A stretch of DNA of 64,000 nucleotides from an uncultured Veillonellaceae bacterium (GCA_945867815.1 CAMBIX010000011.1:1-64000), one strand, 5' to 3'. Positions 1 to 9,520 are shown, counted from the first letter of the stretch. Translations and numbers: made by a program. The notes: a model not told the origin generated them from the sequence alone.

Positions 1-24
1 AACTAGAACATCATATTGTTCCAT
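1..24 (-). CDS. Start of a minus-strand gene, cut by the window edge
   Basis: Only eight codons are inside the window, reading MEQYDVLV from an ATG at 24. An AGGAGGTT ribosome binding site lies at about 31-39, so the start is convincing. The N-terminus resembles that of FAD-dependent oxidoreductases, where a dinucleotide-binding motif would follow, but eight residues cannot establish this. Confidence 0.6.
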
Positions 25-50
25 AGTGTAACCTCCTCAAATGTACCTAT

Positions 51-62
51 TACCTATAGGTA
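51..62. promoter_or_regulatory. 12-bp perfect palindrome upstream of the edge gene
   Basis: TACCTATAGGTA is a perfect palindrome 27 bases upstream of the ATG at 24 and just beyond its ribosome binding site. This position suits an operator in the minus-strand gene's leader. Which protein would bind is unknown. Confidence 0.35.
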
Positions 63-495
63 AATATGTGTATATGTATTCGTTTGATACCTATATAACA
101 TGTCCAAACCGAATAACTATACGCTCATTATATACGGTTGTCCGCCCTTTGTCCAAGCCCCTAAATCCTCTTCTTTACTAGGGTTTATAAGGTTTTTGAA
201 ACCCATTTTCAAATCTTATTTTGCATTTATTTTCATTCTCTTTTTATGACCTCTTCTTCTTTTCATTAAGAAAAATAAAATTTTCTTTCTCACCCTCTTA
301 TCATTTCAACTAAAAGCCTTACCCTATCTCGATTTTTCTTCTTTTTATTCAATTCCATACAAAAAAAGTGAACTTTTGTGATGATAATCACTATTTTAGC
401 GTGTTATCTATCACGGACTTTTGCGTAAATCCTGTAAATTGAAAATAATTATCGGAAAATTTTTCAAAAATTTTTAAAGTTTTTTGACATTTAGC

Positions 496-543
496 CAATA
501 GGCGGCAACACCTATTGTAAAAACAAATAGACATCCGTATAAT
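496..543 (+). promoter_or_regulatory. Candidate promoter with overlapping inverted repeat
   Basis: A TATAAT hexamer at 538-543 is preceded 17 bases upstream by TTGTAA at 515-520. An inverted repeat CAATAGG-N8-CCTATTG at 496-517 overlaps the -35 and could be an operator. If used, the promoter would give a 5' leader of nearly 300 nt ahead of the coding region starting at 838. The rest of the 40-837 region is AT-rich; apart from a weak Fur-box-like match at 377-395, nothing else could be supported. Confidence 0.4.
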
Positions 544-837
544 GATGTAGATATACATATAGTTATATTTATTAAGGGACTGTAGTCACCAAAAAGATAG
601 TTAGCTAATCATAAGCCCTATAAAGTCCATACACATTTTCTTTATAACTGCTAAGCTCGCTGTCTACTCCTATTTGTTTGCACGGATACACATTTTCCTT
701 TACATATGTTGTATACTATTCTTATATCGACTTATTGAATATAGCAGACAAAACGCTAGGCGTAACCATAATTGAACGATACGCTTATTTTTATCCAAAT
801 AATTTATACAACTATCACAGAAAGAAGGTTTTATTCC

Positions 838-3800
838 TTGAATTTAACAATGGGGATTGATGTTGGCTCCACAACAGTTAAAGTTGTATTGTTAGATGAA
901 GCCGACAATTATATATACAAAAAATACAAACGCCACCACGCTAATATCATGGACACCGTTTACACCTTAGTTAACGAAGCCGCTAAAGGCCATGAAAGCG
1001 ATTCCGTACGCCTCGCTATCACAGGGTCCGGCGGCATGGCTATGGCTGAACACTTAAATATCCCATTTGTTCAGGAAGTAATTGCAGAAACCAAAGCCAT
1101 CAAACACCTTTTCCCTCAAACGGATGTCATCATTGAACTTGGAGGAGAAGATGCAAAAGTAACCTACCTAGGACAATCAACAGAACATCGTATGAATGGG
1201 AGCTGTGCTGGTGGTACAGGCGCTTTTATTGACCAAATGGCTACCCTGCTCCAAACAGATGCTAGTGGTCTTAACAAATTAGCAGCCAAGTCGGATACAC
1301 TCTATCCCGTAGCAGCCCGCTGTGGCGTATTTGCCAAAACAGACGTACAAGCCTTACTTAACCAAGGCGCCTCTCGTGAAAATATCGCTCGTTCTGTTTT
1401 CCAAGCCATCGTCAATCAAACAATTAGCGGCCTAGCTTGTGGTCATAAAATTGAAGGTAATGTAGCTTTTCTAGGTGGTCCTTTAACTTTCCTAAGCGAA
1501 TTGCGTAAAGCCTTCTGTACGACGCTCGGTTTAGATGCGCAGCACCAAATCATCCCAGAAAACGGGGAACTCTTTATTGCCCTCGGTGCCTCCTTCTGTT
1601 CTGAAGACTGCACGCCTCGCACAATGGGTGCCTTACAGAACGATTTAAGCAACTTACTAGACACACCACTAGAAATGTCTGATCGCTTAGATCCCCTCTT
1701 TTCCTCCCAAGAAGAATTAGATGCCTTTCGCGCTCGCCACGCTAAGGCCGTGGCTCCTCGCGGAGACATTAACAAAGCCTCAGGTCCTTGCTACCTAGGT
1801 ATCGATGCCGGTTCAACAACCATCAAGGCCGTTCTAATGAATAGCCAACGAGAAATCATTTACTCTTACTATGGTCACAATAATGGTAAGCCTTTAGATA
1901 AGGCAAAAGAAATCTTGAGTCATATTTATGAGATTTTACCTAAGGATGCTTATATTGCCCACAGTGGTGTCACTGGCTACGGTGAAGCTCTTCTTAAACG
2001 AGCCCTCGGCATTGATATAGGTGAAGTAGAAACCATGGCCCATTACCGGGCAGCCCAATTCTTCTGCCCAGAAGTTTCCTTTATCTTAGATATTGGTGGT
2101 CAGGACATGAAGTGCTGCCACATTCGCGACGGGTTCATTGATGACATCGTATTAAACGAAGCTTGCTCCTCTGGGTGTGGCTCCTTCTTAGATACCTTTG
2201 CTGCTTCCTTAAACCTACCTATTGAAACCTTTGCCAAAGAAGGTCTATTAGCACCCGCTCCTATCGACTTAGGGTCTCGTTGTACCGTTTTTATGAACTC
2301 CAAGGTAAAGCAAGCACAAAAAGAAGGCGCTACCGTTCCTGATATTGCAGCCGGCCTTGCTTACTCTGTTATCAAAAACACCTTATACAAGGTTATGAAG
2401 GTAAAAGATCCAAAGGAACTAGGCCAGCACGTTGTCGTTCAAGGTGGCACCTTTTATAATGAAGCAGTTCTCCGTGCCTTTGAAAAACTTCTTGGCATCG
2501 ATGTTATCCGCCCCGACACGGCTGGCTTAATGGGTGCTTACGGTATGGCCTTGCTAGCCGCCGAACAGGCTACCGACTTAAACAAGCAAGAAAGCACCAT
2601 TCTAACAGCAGATCAAATACCAAGCCTATCTGTAAAAACTAGCATGCGTCACTGTGGTCTTTGTGCTAACAACTGTATGCTAACTATCAACGAATTCTCT
2701 GATGGGCGTACCTATGTAACAGGCAACCGTTGTGACCGTGGTGCTGGCAAAATGATTCAAGAAAAGCATGCACCTGTACCAAATTTAGCAGATATTAAGT
2801 TAAAACGAATCTTTGACTACTACTTAAAACGCGGCTTAAAACCAGGTACCGGCAAAGCCCGTATTGGGATTCCACGCGTACTTAACATGTATGAAGACTT
2901 CCCTTTCTGGCACACCTTCTTTACTAAATTAGGCTATGAAGTCGTTTTGTCTAACCCGACAACACCAGCTCAATTTGATACTGGTATCGATACCATTCCT
3001 TCAGATACAGCTTGTTTCCCTGCCAAATCCGTGCATGGTCACATTATGGAATTAGTAAAAGATAAGGTAGACCTTATCTTCTATCCATGTATCCAAATGG
3101 GGCCGAATGAATTTGCATCGGCCAATCACTATCATTGCCCAATGGTTACGTCCTATCCAGAAGTTATCAAAAATAACATGACCAGCGCTATTGGCCATAC
3201 ACCTTTTTATAATCCATTTCTACCTATGGATAACAAGGAACGCTTAGCCGAACGTTTAGCTGCCGAATTAAAAGATTGGGGTTTATCTAAGAAAGATATT
3301 ACTACTGCCGTTGATGAGGCTTGGACAGAACAAGAAAACTGGAAGGAAGAATTCCGCCAGTTAACCCGCAAAACGGTAGACCACCTAATCAAGAACAAGA
3401 TTCCTACCATTATGTTAGGCGGTCGTCCTTACCACTTAGATCCAGGTATTAACCACGGTATTCCTGAACTCATTAATTCATTAGGCATGGCCGTTGTTAC
3501 CGAAGATGGCGTGGCTCCACTTGGTCAACCGATTTCACACCTTCGTGTGCTTGACCAATGGTCCTACCACAGCCGCCTCTATCGGGCTGCTGAATTTGCC
3601 AGCCATATTCCTGGCTTTGAAGTTGTCGAACTTAACTCTTTTGGCTGCGGTATCGATTCCATCGTGACCGACCAAATTAAGGATATCTTAGCGGCGCAAC
3701 ATAAGATTCATACAGTCTTAAAAATCGATGAAGGCACTAACCTAGGTGCCGTAACTATCCGTCTTCGTTCCTTGCAGTCCGTTATGAAACGGCACCTTAG

Positions 3801-5067
3801 AAATGCAGAAAAAGAAGAAACGAAACCGAAAAAGGACTACGAATATAATCGTGTTGTTTTCACCGAAGAAATGGCTAAAGACTACACCATTCTCGTACCA
3901 CAAATGGCGCCCATTCACTTTTCAGCTATCATGCCTGTTTTCAAGGAACTAGGCTATCATTTTGAACTCTTGCCTCACGCTAACCACGCGGCAACAGAAA
4001 TCGGTCTAAAATATGTTAATAACGACGCCTGCTATCCAGCGATTATGGTTATTGGGCAAATCATGCAAGCCCTCTTATCTGGCAAATACGACCTCAATAA
4101 AACGGCTGTTATCATCTCTCAAACAGGTGGTGCCTGCCGTGCAACCAACTACATTGGTTACTTACGCAAGGCCCTTATTGATGCCGGCATGGGACAAGTA
4201 CCTATCCTATCCTTTAATAGTGGTGGTCTAGAAAAACAACCAGGCTTTAAGATTAATCGCTTCCTAATCCATCGCTTGTTACAAGGCGTCATTTACGGCG
4301 ATGCCTTAATGCAATGTCTCTTGGCTACCCGTCCTTATGAAAAGGTACCTGGCTCTGCGCAAGCTCTTGTTGAAAAATGGTACAAACAAATCCATAAAGA
4401 CCTAAAAGGAGCCAATGTCTTTACCTTCCAGAAGAATATTAAACAACTGGTACATGACTTTGATACCTTACCAGCAGCACCACGCACCAAACCACGTGTA
4501 GGTATTGCCGGTGAAATCTACGTTAAGTTCCAGCCAGATGCCAATAATAACTTAATTCAGCTTATTGAAGAAGCTGGTGGTGAAGCTATGACTGCCGGTT
4601 TATTAGACTTCTTCTTATACGGCACCCTAGATAAACCTTATCGAGCTAAATACCTATCAGGCTCTAAAAAATCGGCCTTCTTTAGCACCATCGGTCGTGA
4701 AGTTATGGAATGGTATCGTAAGCCTTATGTCAACGCCATTAAGAAAAGTAAACGCTTTGATAATGTAGACACCATTCAAACGGTAGCCCGTGGAGCGGCT
4801 CGCTTCTTAGACCTCGGTAACCAAGCTGGTGAAGGTTGGTACCTAACGGGCGATATGGTAGATCTTATTGAAAAAGGCTGCAAACGTATCATTTGCTTGC
4901 AACCATTCGGCTGTATGCCTAACCACCTAACTGGTAAGGGCATGATTCGCCCACTTATGGAAGCCTATCCAGACGTACAAATCTCAGCTATCGACTACGA
5001 TGCCAGTGCTAGTGCCGTCAACCAGATGAACCGCTTAAAATTATTACTAGCCACTATGTTTGAATAA
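838..5067 (+). CDS. Large 2-hydroxyacyl-CoA dehydratase activase-like protein with two ASKHA domains
   Basis: Members of this long family combine two BcrAD/BadFG-type ATPase (activase) domains with a DUF2229/dehydratase-like region. Known activases use ATP and a [4Fe-4S] cluster to inject electrons into 2-hydroxyacyl-CoA dehydratases. Phosphate-binding motifs GIDVGSTT and GIDAGSTT open the two modules, near residues 5 and 320. Each module keeps a pair of cysteines matching the subunit-bridging cluster ligands: SCAGGTG and RCGVF in the first, ACSSGCG and SRCTVF in the second. A CGLCANNC cysteine patch follows near residue 600, and the C-terminal part has further conserved cysteines. I place the start at TTG 838, nine bases after AAAGAAGG (821-828), giving 1409 residues. 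An upstream in-frame ATG at 772 has no ribosome binding site. Substrate and physiological role are not known from the sequence. Confidence 0.85.
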   Translation: MNLTMGIDVGSTTVKVVLLDEADNYIYKKYKRHHANIMDTVYTLVNEAAKGHESDSVRLAITGSGGMAMAEHLNIPFVQEVIAETKAIKHLFPQTDVIIELGGEDAKVTYLGQSTEHRMNGSCAGGTGAFIDQMATLLQTDASGLNKLAAKSDTLYPVAARCGVFAKTDVQALLNQGASRENIARSVFQAIVNQTISGLACGHKIEGNVAFLGGPLTFLSELRKAFCTTLGLDAQHQIIPENGELFIALGASFCSEDCTPRTMGALQNDLSNLLDTPLEMSDRLDPLFSSQEELDAFRARHAKAVAPRGDINKASGPCYLGIDAGSTTIKAVLMNSQREIIYSYYGHNNGKPLDKAKEILSHIYEILPKDAYIAHSGVTGYGEALLKRALGIDIGEVETMAHYRAAQFFCPEVSFILDIGGQDMKCCHIRDGFIDDIVLNEACSSGCGSFLDTFAASLNLPIETFAKEGLLAPAPIDLGSRCTVFMNSKVKQAQKEGATVPDIAAGLAYSVIKNTLYKVMKVKDPKELGQHVVVQGGTFYNEAVLRAFEKLLGIDVIRPDTAGLMGAYGMALLAAEQATDLNKQESTILTADQIPSLSVKTSMRHCGLCANNCMLTINEFSDGRTYVTGNRCDRGAGKMIQEKHAPVPNLADIKLKRIFDYYLKRGLKPGTGKARIGIPRVLNMYEDFPFWHTFFTKLGYEVVLSNPTTPAQFDTGIDTIPSDTACFPAKSVHGHIMELVKDKVDLIFYPCIQMGPNEFASANHYHCPMVTSYPEVIKNNMTSAIGHTPFYNPFLPMDNKERLAERLAAELKDWGLSKKDITTAVDEAWTEQENWKEEFRQLTRKTVDHLIKNKIPTIMLGGRPYHLDPGINHGIPELINSLGMAVVTEDGVAPLGQPISHLRVLDQWSYHSRLYRAAEFASHIPGFEVVELNSFGCGIDSIVTDQIKDILAAQHKIHTVLKIDEGTNLGAVTIRLRSLQSVMKRHLRNAEKEETKPKKDYEYNRVVFTEEMAKDYTILVPQMAPIHFSAIMPVFKELGYHFELLPHANHAATEIGLKYVNNDACYPAIMVIGQIMQALLSGKYDLNKTAVIISQTGGACRATNYIGYLRKALIDAGMGQVPILSFNSGGLEKQPGFKINRFLIHRLLQGVIYGDALMQCLLATRPYEKVPGSAQALVEKWYKQIHKDLKGANVFTFQKNIKQLVHDFDTLPAAPRTKPRVGIAGEIYVKFQPDANNNLIQLIEEAGGEAMTAGLLDFFLYGTLDKPYRAKYLSGSKKSAFFSTIGREVMEWYRKPYVNAIKKSKRFDNVDTIQTVARGAARFLDLGNQAGEGWYLTGDMVDLIEKGCKRIICLQPFGCMPNHLTGKGMIRPLMEAYPDVQISAIDYDASASAVNQMNRLKLLLATMFE

Positions 5068-5150
5068 GAAAATTGTTCTTTCATTACTTTTAACTATTGT
5101 GTTGTGATAAAAGAATAGTATTTATTACAAAAAAATATGCATATTTTTAC

Positions 5151-5280
5151 TTACACGAAAATTTATATCTAGGTATAATAAAACAGTGTTAGCACTGACT
5201 AAGGCTAGCAGACAACCGATGGCAATTGGAGCCGGTTGCTTGTCTACTCGTTCTTAGTCTTAAGCTGACACTGTTTTTAT
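5151..5280 (+). promoter_or_regulatory. Promoter followed by a roughly 96-nt nested hairpin ending in a T-run (leader or sRNA)
   Basis: TTACAC (5151-5156), a 17-base spacer and TATAAT (5174-5179) form a good promoter. A long hairpin starts straight after it. The outer stem pairs 5181-5193 with 5264-5276 (13 bp, one wobble). The second stem pairs GACTAAG 5197-5203 with CTTAGTC 5253-5259. An inner stem pairs AGACAA 5210-5215 with TTGTCT 5240-5245. TTTTT follows. The structure is terminator-like but sits immediately downstream of its own promoter and 38 bases before the efflux gene at 5318. It could be an attenuating leader, a small RNA, or the terminator of the upstream gene. Confidence 0.55.
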
Positions 5281-5317
5281 TTATATAATCCATTATAGAT
5301 ACAAGAAAGGATAGCAG

Positions 5318-6559
5318 ATGAACGACAGTCATACACAGGGTTCAAAACTTTCTAAAGAATTCATTTTTTTCCTAGGCATGCTAACAGCTATGGCACCCTT
5401 TTGCATGGATATGTATTTTCCATCCTTGCCTTCTCTAACAGGCGAACTCCAAGCTTCCGCCCCTATGGTGCAACTAACGATTACCACCACTATGGTAGGA
5501 ATGGCTGTAGGGCAGCTTTTCTTTGGGCCCTTAAGTGATACCTTTGGTCGTAAAAAGCCACTTATATGGGGCATGGCCCTTTGTGCCATTACATCCATTA
5601 TCTGTGGTATGACAAGTAACATCAGCCTACTAATTGTTACCCGTTTTTTCCAAGGCATTACCGCCTCCGCTGGTATCGTTATTTCTAAGGCCATCGCCCG
5701 TGACTGTGTCAGCGGCGTGACCCTCACACAAGTCTTTGCTCTTCTTATGATGGTTAACGGTTTTGCTCCCATAGTAGCACCTCTTATTGGTGGACAAATC
5801 CTTATCTTTTCCACCTGGCATACCGTATTTTTCCTATTAGCTCTCATTTGTATAGCCTTAACCATTCGGTCTATTACACAAAAAGAAACCTTGCCTAAGG
5901 ATAAACACATCTCTGGTGGTTTTGGCAAAACCAAACATGCTTTCAAAGTACTTTGCTCCAACTCTTACTTCTTAGGCAACTGCCTCTTAGGCTGGTTCTC
6001 CTTTGGTGCCTTCTTTGCCTATATCACTGGGTCCAGCTTCCTCTTTCAAGATATTTATGGCTTATCTGCTCAGACCTATAGTTATATTTTTGGTGGCTTA
6101 GCCCTTGTAACTGTCTTCGTGAGTTTCCTCGCTAAAAAAGGAGCCAATGTCGTTGCTACGAATACCATGTTATGGATTTCTATTGCCATCTCTGTTGTCG
6201 GTAGTATCCTCTTCTTCATTGCTATGTATTTTTCGGCTCCTTTGTGGTTATCTATTTTATTGCTAGTCATTACAACACCTACCGTCGCTCCTATTGGGGC
6301 AGCTAGTTTTTCCCTATCTATGCGCGTTGATCCTAGTATGGCAGGCAGTGCATCAGCCTTGCTGGGCTTCTTCTCCCAAGCATCAGCCGGCCTTATGGCC
6401 CCTTTTGTAGGCATTGCTGGCAGCCATAATCCTATGCCTATGGCCTTTATTATGATCTTCGGTTATGTAGCTGCTCTTGTGTGCTATGTCCTCTTTATTC
6501 ATCCAAAACACCGAGGACCAGAAGACTTGGAAGATTTAAAGCGCCAGGCTAGAGCTTGA
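5318..6559 (+). CDS. Bcr/CflA-family multidrug efflux MFS transporter
   Basis: This 413-residue protein has the twelve-helix MFS layout. The N-terminal signature reads MDMYFPSLPSL, followed by the loop motif GPLSDTFGRKKPL between helices 2 and 3. Both are typical of the Bcr/CflA drug-resistance subfamily, inner-membrane proton antiporters for compounds such as bicyclomycin or chloramphenicol. The actual substrate cannot be told from sequence. The ATG at 5318 has AAAGGA 8 bases upstream. It lies alone behind the structured leader at 5151-5280 and is followed by the terminator at 6612-6686. Confidence 0.88.
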   Translation: MNDSHTQGSKLSKEFIFFLGMLTAMAPFCMDMYFPSLPSLTGELQASAPMVQLTITTTMVGMAVGQLFFGPLSDTFGRKKPLIWGMALCAITSIICGMTSNISLLIVTRFFQGITASAGIVISKAIARDCVSGVTLTQVFALLMMVNGFAPIVAPLIGGQILIFSTWHTVFFLLALICIALTIRSITQKETLPKDKHISGGFGKTKHAFKVLCSNSYFLGNCLLGWFSFGAFFAYITGSSFLFQDIYGLSAQTYSYIFGGLALVTVFVSFLAKKGANVVATNTMLWISIAISVVGSILFFIAMYFSAPLWLSILLLVITTPTVAPIGAASFSLSMRVDPSMAGSASALLGFFSQASAGLMAPFVGIAGSHNPMPMAFIMIFGYVAALVCYVLFIHPKHRGPEDLEDLKRQARA

Positions 6560-6611
6560 TTTAATTGTTTAGCTGTAAAGGGCTTGCTTATATTAACGAA
6601 TCACATATATA

Positions 6612-6690
6612 AACGAGGAGACACGTCCTTCGTGAGCTAGTACTATCGTAAGGCTCACTACAGGATGTGTCTCCTCGTTTTTTATTCATT
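6612..6690 (+). terminator. Strong intrinsic terminator with conserved inner core (family 1, copy 1)
   Basis: An 18-bp stem pairs 6612-6628 with 6663-6680 (one wobble) and runs into TTTTTT. Inside it a second small stem TGAGC/GCTCA encloses the sequence TAGTACTATCGTAAG. The same inner core recurs in the terminators at 10688, 15706 and, reversed, 24061, although the outer stems differ. Intergenic space 6560-7071 otherwise holds the palindromic repeat at 6851 and the nrdA promoter. Confidence 0.85.
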
Positions 6691-6850
6691 AACTAAAATA
6701 ATTAAACAAGCCCTTTACTCCTTAAATAGTTAATCTAACACTCTAGCCAAAGTACTAAAATCTTTCAGTCAGAGAAGAATGAAAATACTATCATAGTGCT
6801 TCTACACTATACACTATACGCTATACACGTATGCTTTATTTCTTAGCTCT

Positions 6851-6934
6851 ATGTCACGAAGTACCTTGTACTTCTCGTAGCCGAATTGACGCAGGCATGA
6901 AGTCGAGAGAAGTGCAAGGTGCTTCCATACTCTG
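6851..6934. repeat. Dispersed palindromic repeat, family 2, copy A
   Basis: A roughly 84-bp imperfect palindrome opens with CACGAAG and closes with CTTCCATACTCTG. The arms 6858-6877 and 6904-6925 pair as GAAGTACCTTGTACTTCTCG against its near complement. Related elements occur at 25660, 56213 and 62071. There is no T-run, so it is not a simple terminator. Confidence 0.6.
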
Positions 6935-6955
6935 AAAGAAAGAATCAATAGCTCT

Positions 6956-7030
6956 TGTTTATACATTACCTTTTAGGTATAATATACTACATAAGTGTTT
7001 AAATTTTACAAAATATACTATATGTAGTAT
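6956..7030 (+). promoter_or_regulatory. nrdA promoter with tandem NrdR boxes
   Basis: TATAAT at 6978-6983 has a weak -35 (TTGTTT) 16 bases upstream. Two 16-bp boxes follow: ATACTACATAAGTGTT at 6984-6999 and ATACTATATGTAGTAT at 7015-7030. The second is nearly a perfect palindrome. Their starts are 31 bp apart, about three helical turns. Known NrdR sites come as paired 16-bp boxes with 15-16-bp spacers upstream of ribonucleotide reductase genes. Repression by NrdR at high dATP is inferred. Confidence 0.72.
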
Positions 7031-7071
7031 ATTTTCTAGTGTTTTACCTGTATTGCATAAAGGAGCAACTC

Positions 7072-9450
7072 GTGAGCATTCTCATTCAAAAACGCGACGG
7101 CCATTATGAACCATTATCTGTAGAGAAAACAAAAAAAATGATTGCCTTCGCCTGCCAAGGTTTAGAAGAATACTGTAATCCGATGGACCTAGAACTCGAT
7201 GCCAAACTCCAATTTGTAGATGGCATGACGACCAAACAAATCCAAAAGACTTTAATCCAAACCGCTATCGAAAAAGTTATCCAACGAAAAGATGATGGCT
7301 ATGGCAATATAATCAACCAGACAAACCCTCACTGGCAATTTGTAGCGGCTCGCCTCTACTTGTTCGACTTATATAAGGAAGCGGCTATTAACCGCCGCTA
7401 CAAGGCCTTCGGGTACGGCGACTTTTCCACCCTTGTTCATACGTTAGTCGATATGAACCGCTATGCTGATTTTTTCATTACCCAATACACTGCTGATGAG
7501 TTAAAAGAGCTAGGTTCTTATATCAAACCGGAACGAGACTATCTATTTAACTACGAAGGCATTAAACTTCTCTCTGACCGTTATTTAGTAAAAGACTTCG
7601 ATAAAAACATTTACGAGCTCCCTCAAGAGCGTTTCATGGCTATCGCCATGCATCTAGCTTCTATTGAAGGCGATAAAAAGGTAAGCTATGCCAAGGAATT
7701 TTACGATTTAATGAGCACCCTAAAAATGACGACCGCAACACCAACTTTAGCTAATGCAGGGACACCTTTTCATCAGTTAAGTTCTTGCTTTGTCTCTGGC
7801 GTCGATGATAATCTTTGGTCCATTTATGATGTAAACAGTAAGTTCTCCCAAGTGTCTAAACATGGCGGTGCTCTAGGAATTTATCTGGGTAAAGTACGCG
7901 CCCTCAATAGTGATATTCGAGGTTATAAGAACTCCTCTGGTGGGGTCATTCCATGGATTCGCCTCTATAATGATACGGCAGTTGCCGTTGACCAGTTAGG
8001 CAAGCGAAAAGGTGGGGCCACAGTAACCTTAGACATTTGGCATAAGGACTTTTATGAATTTGTAGAACTCCGCACCAACAACGGGGACGACCGCCGCAAA
8101 GCGCATGATATTTTTCCAGCCCTATCTGTGCCAGATATTTTTATGGAACGCCTGCTAGCACGAGAAAACTTCACTCTCTTTGACCCGCACGAAGTCGCTA
8201 CCATTATGGGCTTTAATCTTGAAGATTATTACGACGATGTCGATAATAAAGCTTTTACAGAAAAATATTTAGCCTGCGAAGCCAATCCTAACTTACACGG
8301 TATTAGTGTCAGTGCCTTGGACATGATGAAAAAGATCATGCGTAGTGCTGTTGAAACGGGCACACCATTTATCTTTTTCCGCGATACGGTTAACCGAGCT
8401 AACCCTAACAAACATGCCGGTATGATTTACGCATCCAACCTCTGTCATGAAATCGCTCAAAATGTAGGTTTTAGTCAACTTGTATCGATACATACACCGA
8501 CAACTGACAACACGCACAATAACGATATATCAGCAAACTCACTTCAGAGCCAAAAGGCAGCTATTACATATAAAGCAAGGAGCCAAGGCTTACCTACATC
8601 CTATGTACAAACTGTTACGCAAGCCGGCGATATGGTCACTTGCAACCTAAATTCCATCAACTTAGGTAAAATCTCCGACCAAGAATTAGAACATAACATT
8701 AACTTACAAATCCGCATGCTCGATAATGTCATCACTATTAACCAATGCCCAACACCAGAAAGCCGCATCACATCCGATAAATACCGTGCCATTGGCCTAG
8801 GCACCAGTGGCTACCATCACTATTTTGTTAATCATGGTATCCGTTGGGAATCTGATGAACATATAAAACAGGCAGATAGACTTTTTGAAGATATTGCCTA
8901 CTACGCCATCAAAGCCTCTATGGAGCTAGCCAAGGAAAAAGGGGCTTACCCAGCTTTCAAGGGATCTGAATGGGATACCGGTAAGTACTTTACCCGCCGT
9001 GGCTATACATCAAACCGTTGGCAAAAATTAGCTAAGGATGTACACACCTACGGTCTCCGCAATGGTTACCTACTCGCTGTCGCCCCTACCGGCTCGACCT
9101 CTAACATTGCCAATACAACCGCCGGTATCGATCCTATTTTCCGTAAATATTTCGTCGAAGAGAAAAAAGGAAGTTTCACACCTAAGACAGCACCAGACCT
9201 AAGCAAGAATAACTTTTGGCTTTACAAGGAGGCCCATACAATAGACCAGCAATGGAGCATAAAGGCCTGTGCGACTCGTCAGCATCATATCGACCAAGCC
9301 CAATCATTTAACCTTTACATTACACCAGAGCTAAAGGCCAAAGACATTTTAGACCTATATACAGAAGCCTATAAACAAGGGGTTAAAACCATCTACTATG
9401 TACGTAATCAATCCCTAGAACTGGATGAATGTACAAGTTGTTCCTCTTAA
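7072..9450 (+). CDS. nrdA: Ribonucleoside-diphosphate reductase, alpha (large) subunit, class I
   Basis: The enzyme reduces ribonucleoside diphosphates to deoxyribonucleotides together with NrdB. I start at GTG 7072, seven bases after AGGAGC, which gives 792 residues. An ATP-cone allosteric domain covers about residues 1-95. Active-site cysteines are visible in LSSCFVSG, in SNLCHEI and in VTCNLNSINL, and the C-terminal redox pair is in DECTSCSS. The stretch between the second and third of these holds 65 residues, against about 22 in the E. coli enzyme, so there is an insertion of uncertain role. nrdB follows 202 bases downstream after a terminator. Tandem NrdR boxes precede the gene. Confidence 0.93.
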   Translation: MSILIQKRDGHYEPLSVEKTKKMIAFACQGLEEYCNPMDLELDAKLQFVDGMTTKQIQKTLIQTAIEKVIQRKDDGYGNIINQTNPHWQFVAARLYLFDLYKEAAINRRYKAFGYGDFSTLVHTLVDMNRYADFFITQYTADELKELGSYIKPERDYLFNYEGIKLLSDRYLVKDFDKNIYELPQERFMAIAMHLASIEGDKKVSYAKEFYDLMSTLKMTTATPTLANAGTPFHQLSSCFVSGVDDNLWSIYDVNSKFSQVSKHGGALGIYLGKVRALNSDIRGYKNSSGGVIPWIRLYNDTAVAVDQLGKRKGGATVTLDIWHKDFYEFVELRTNNGDDRRKAHDIFPALSVPDIFMERLLARENFTLFDPHEVATIMGFNLEDYYDDVDNKAFTEKYLACEANPNLHGISVSALDMMKKIMRSAVETGTPFIFFRDTVNRANPNKHAGMIYASNLCHEIAQNVGFSQLVSIHTPTTDNTHNNDISANSLQSQKAAITYKARSQGLPTSYVQTVTQAGDMVTCNLNSINLGKISDQELEHNINLQIRMLDNVITINQCPTPESRITSDKYRAIGLGTSGYHHYFVNHGIRWESDEHIKQADRLFEDIAYYAIKASMELAKEKGAYPAFKGSEWDTGKYFTRRGYTSNRWQKLAKDVHTYGLRNGYLLAVAPTGSTSNIANTTAGIDPIFRKYFVEEKKGSFTPKTAPDLSKNNFWLYKEAHTIDQQWSIKACATRQHHIDQAQSFNLYITPELKAKDILDLYTEAYKQGVKTIYYVRNQSLELDECTSCSS

Positions 9451-9474
9451 AAATACAAAATTTTCAATCATACT

Positions 9475-9520
9475 TACAATTCCTTGCTTAGCATACTGCA
9501 AGCAAAGAATTGTATTTATA
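9475..9520 (+). terminator. Intrinsic terminator after nrdA
   Basis: TACAATTC-C-TTGCTT (9475-9489) pairs with AAGCAA-A-GAATTGTA (9500-9514), followed by TTTATA. It separates nrdA from nrdB, so nrdB probably needs read-through or its own promoter. Confidence 0.75.

Noticed and set aside
377-395. Fur-box-like sequence GATAATCACTATT
   Set aside because: Only about 14 of 19 positions match by eye, and it is far from either gene start in an AT-rich stretch.
678-860. 60-codon ORF overlapping the activase gene start
   Set aside because: No ribosome binding site, and it overlaps the well-supported large gene in another frame.
5329-5961. 210-codon minus-strand ORF inside the efflux gene
   Set aside because: Antisense shadow of a clear MFS gene; composition is typical of reverse-frame translation.
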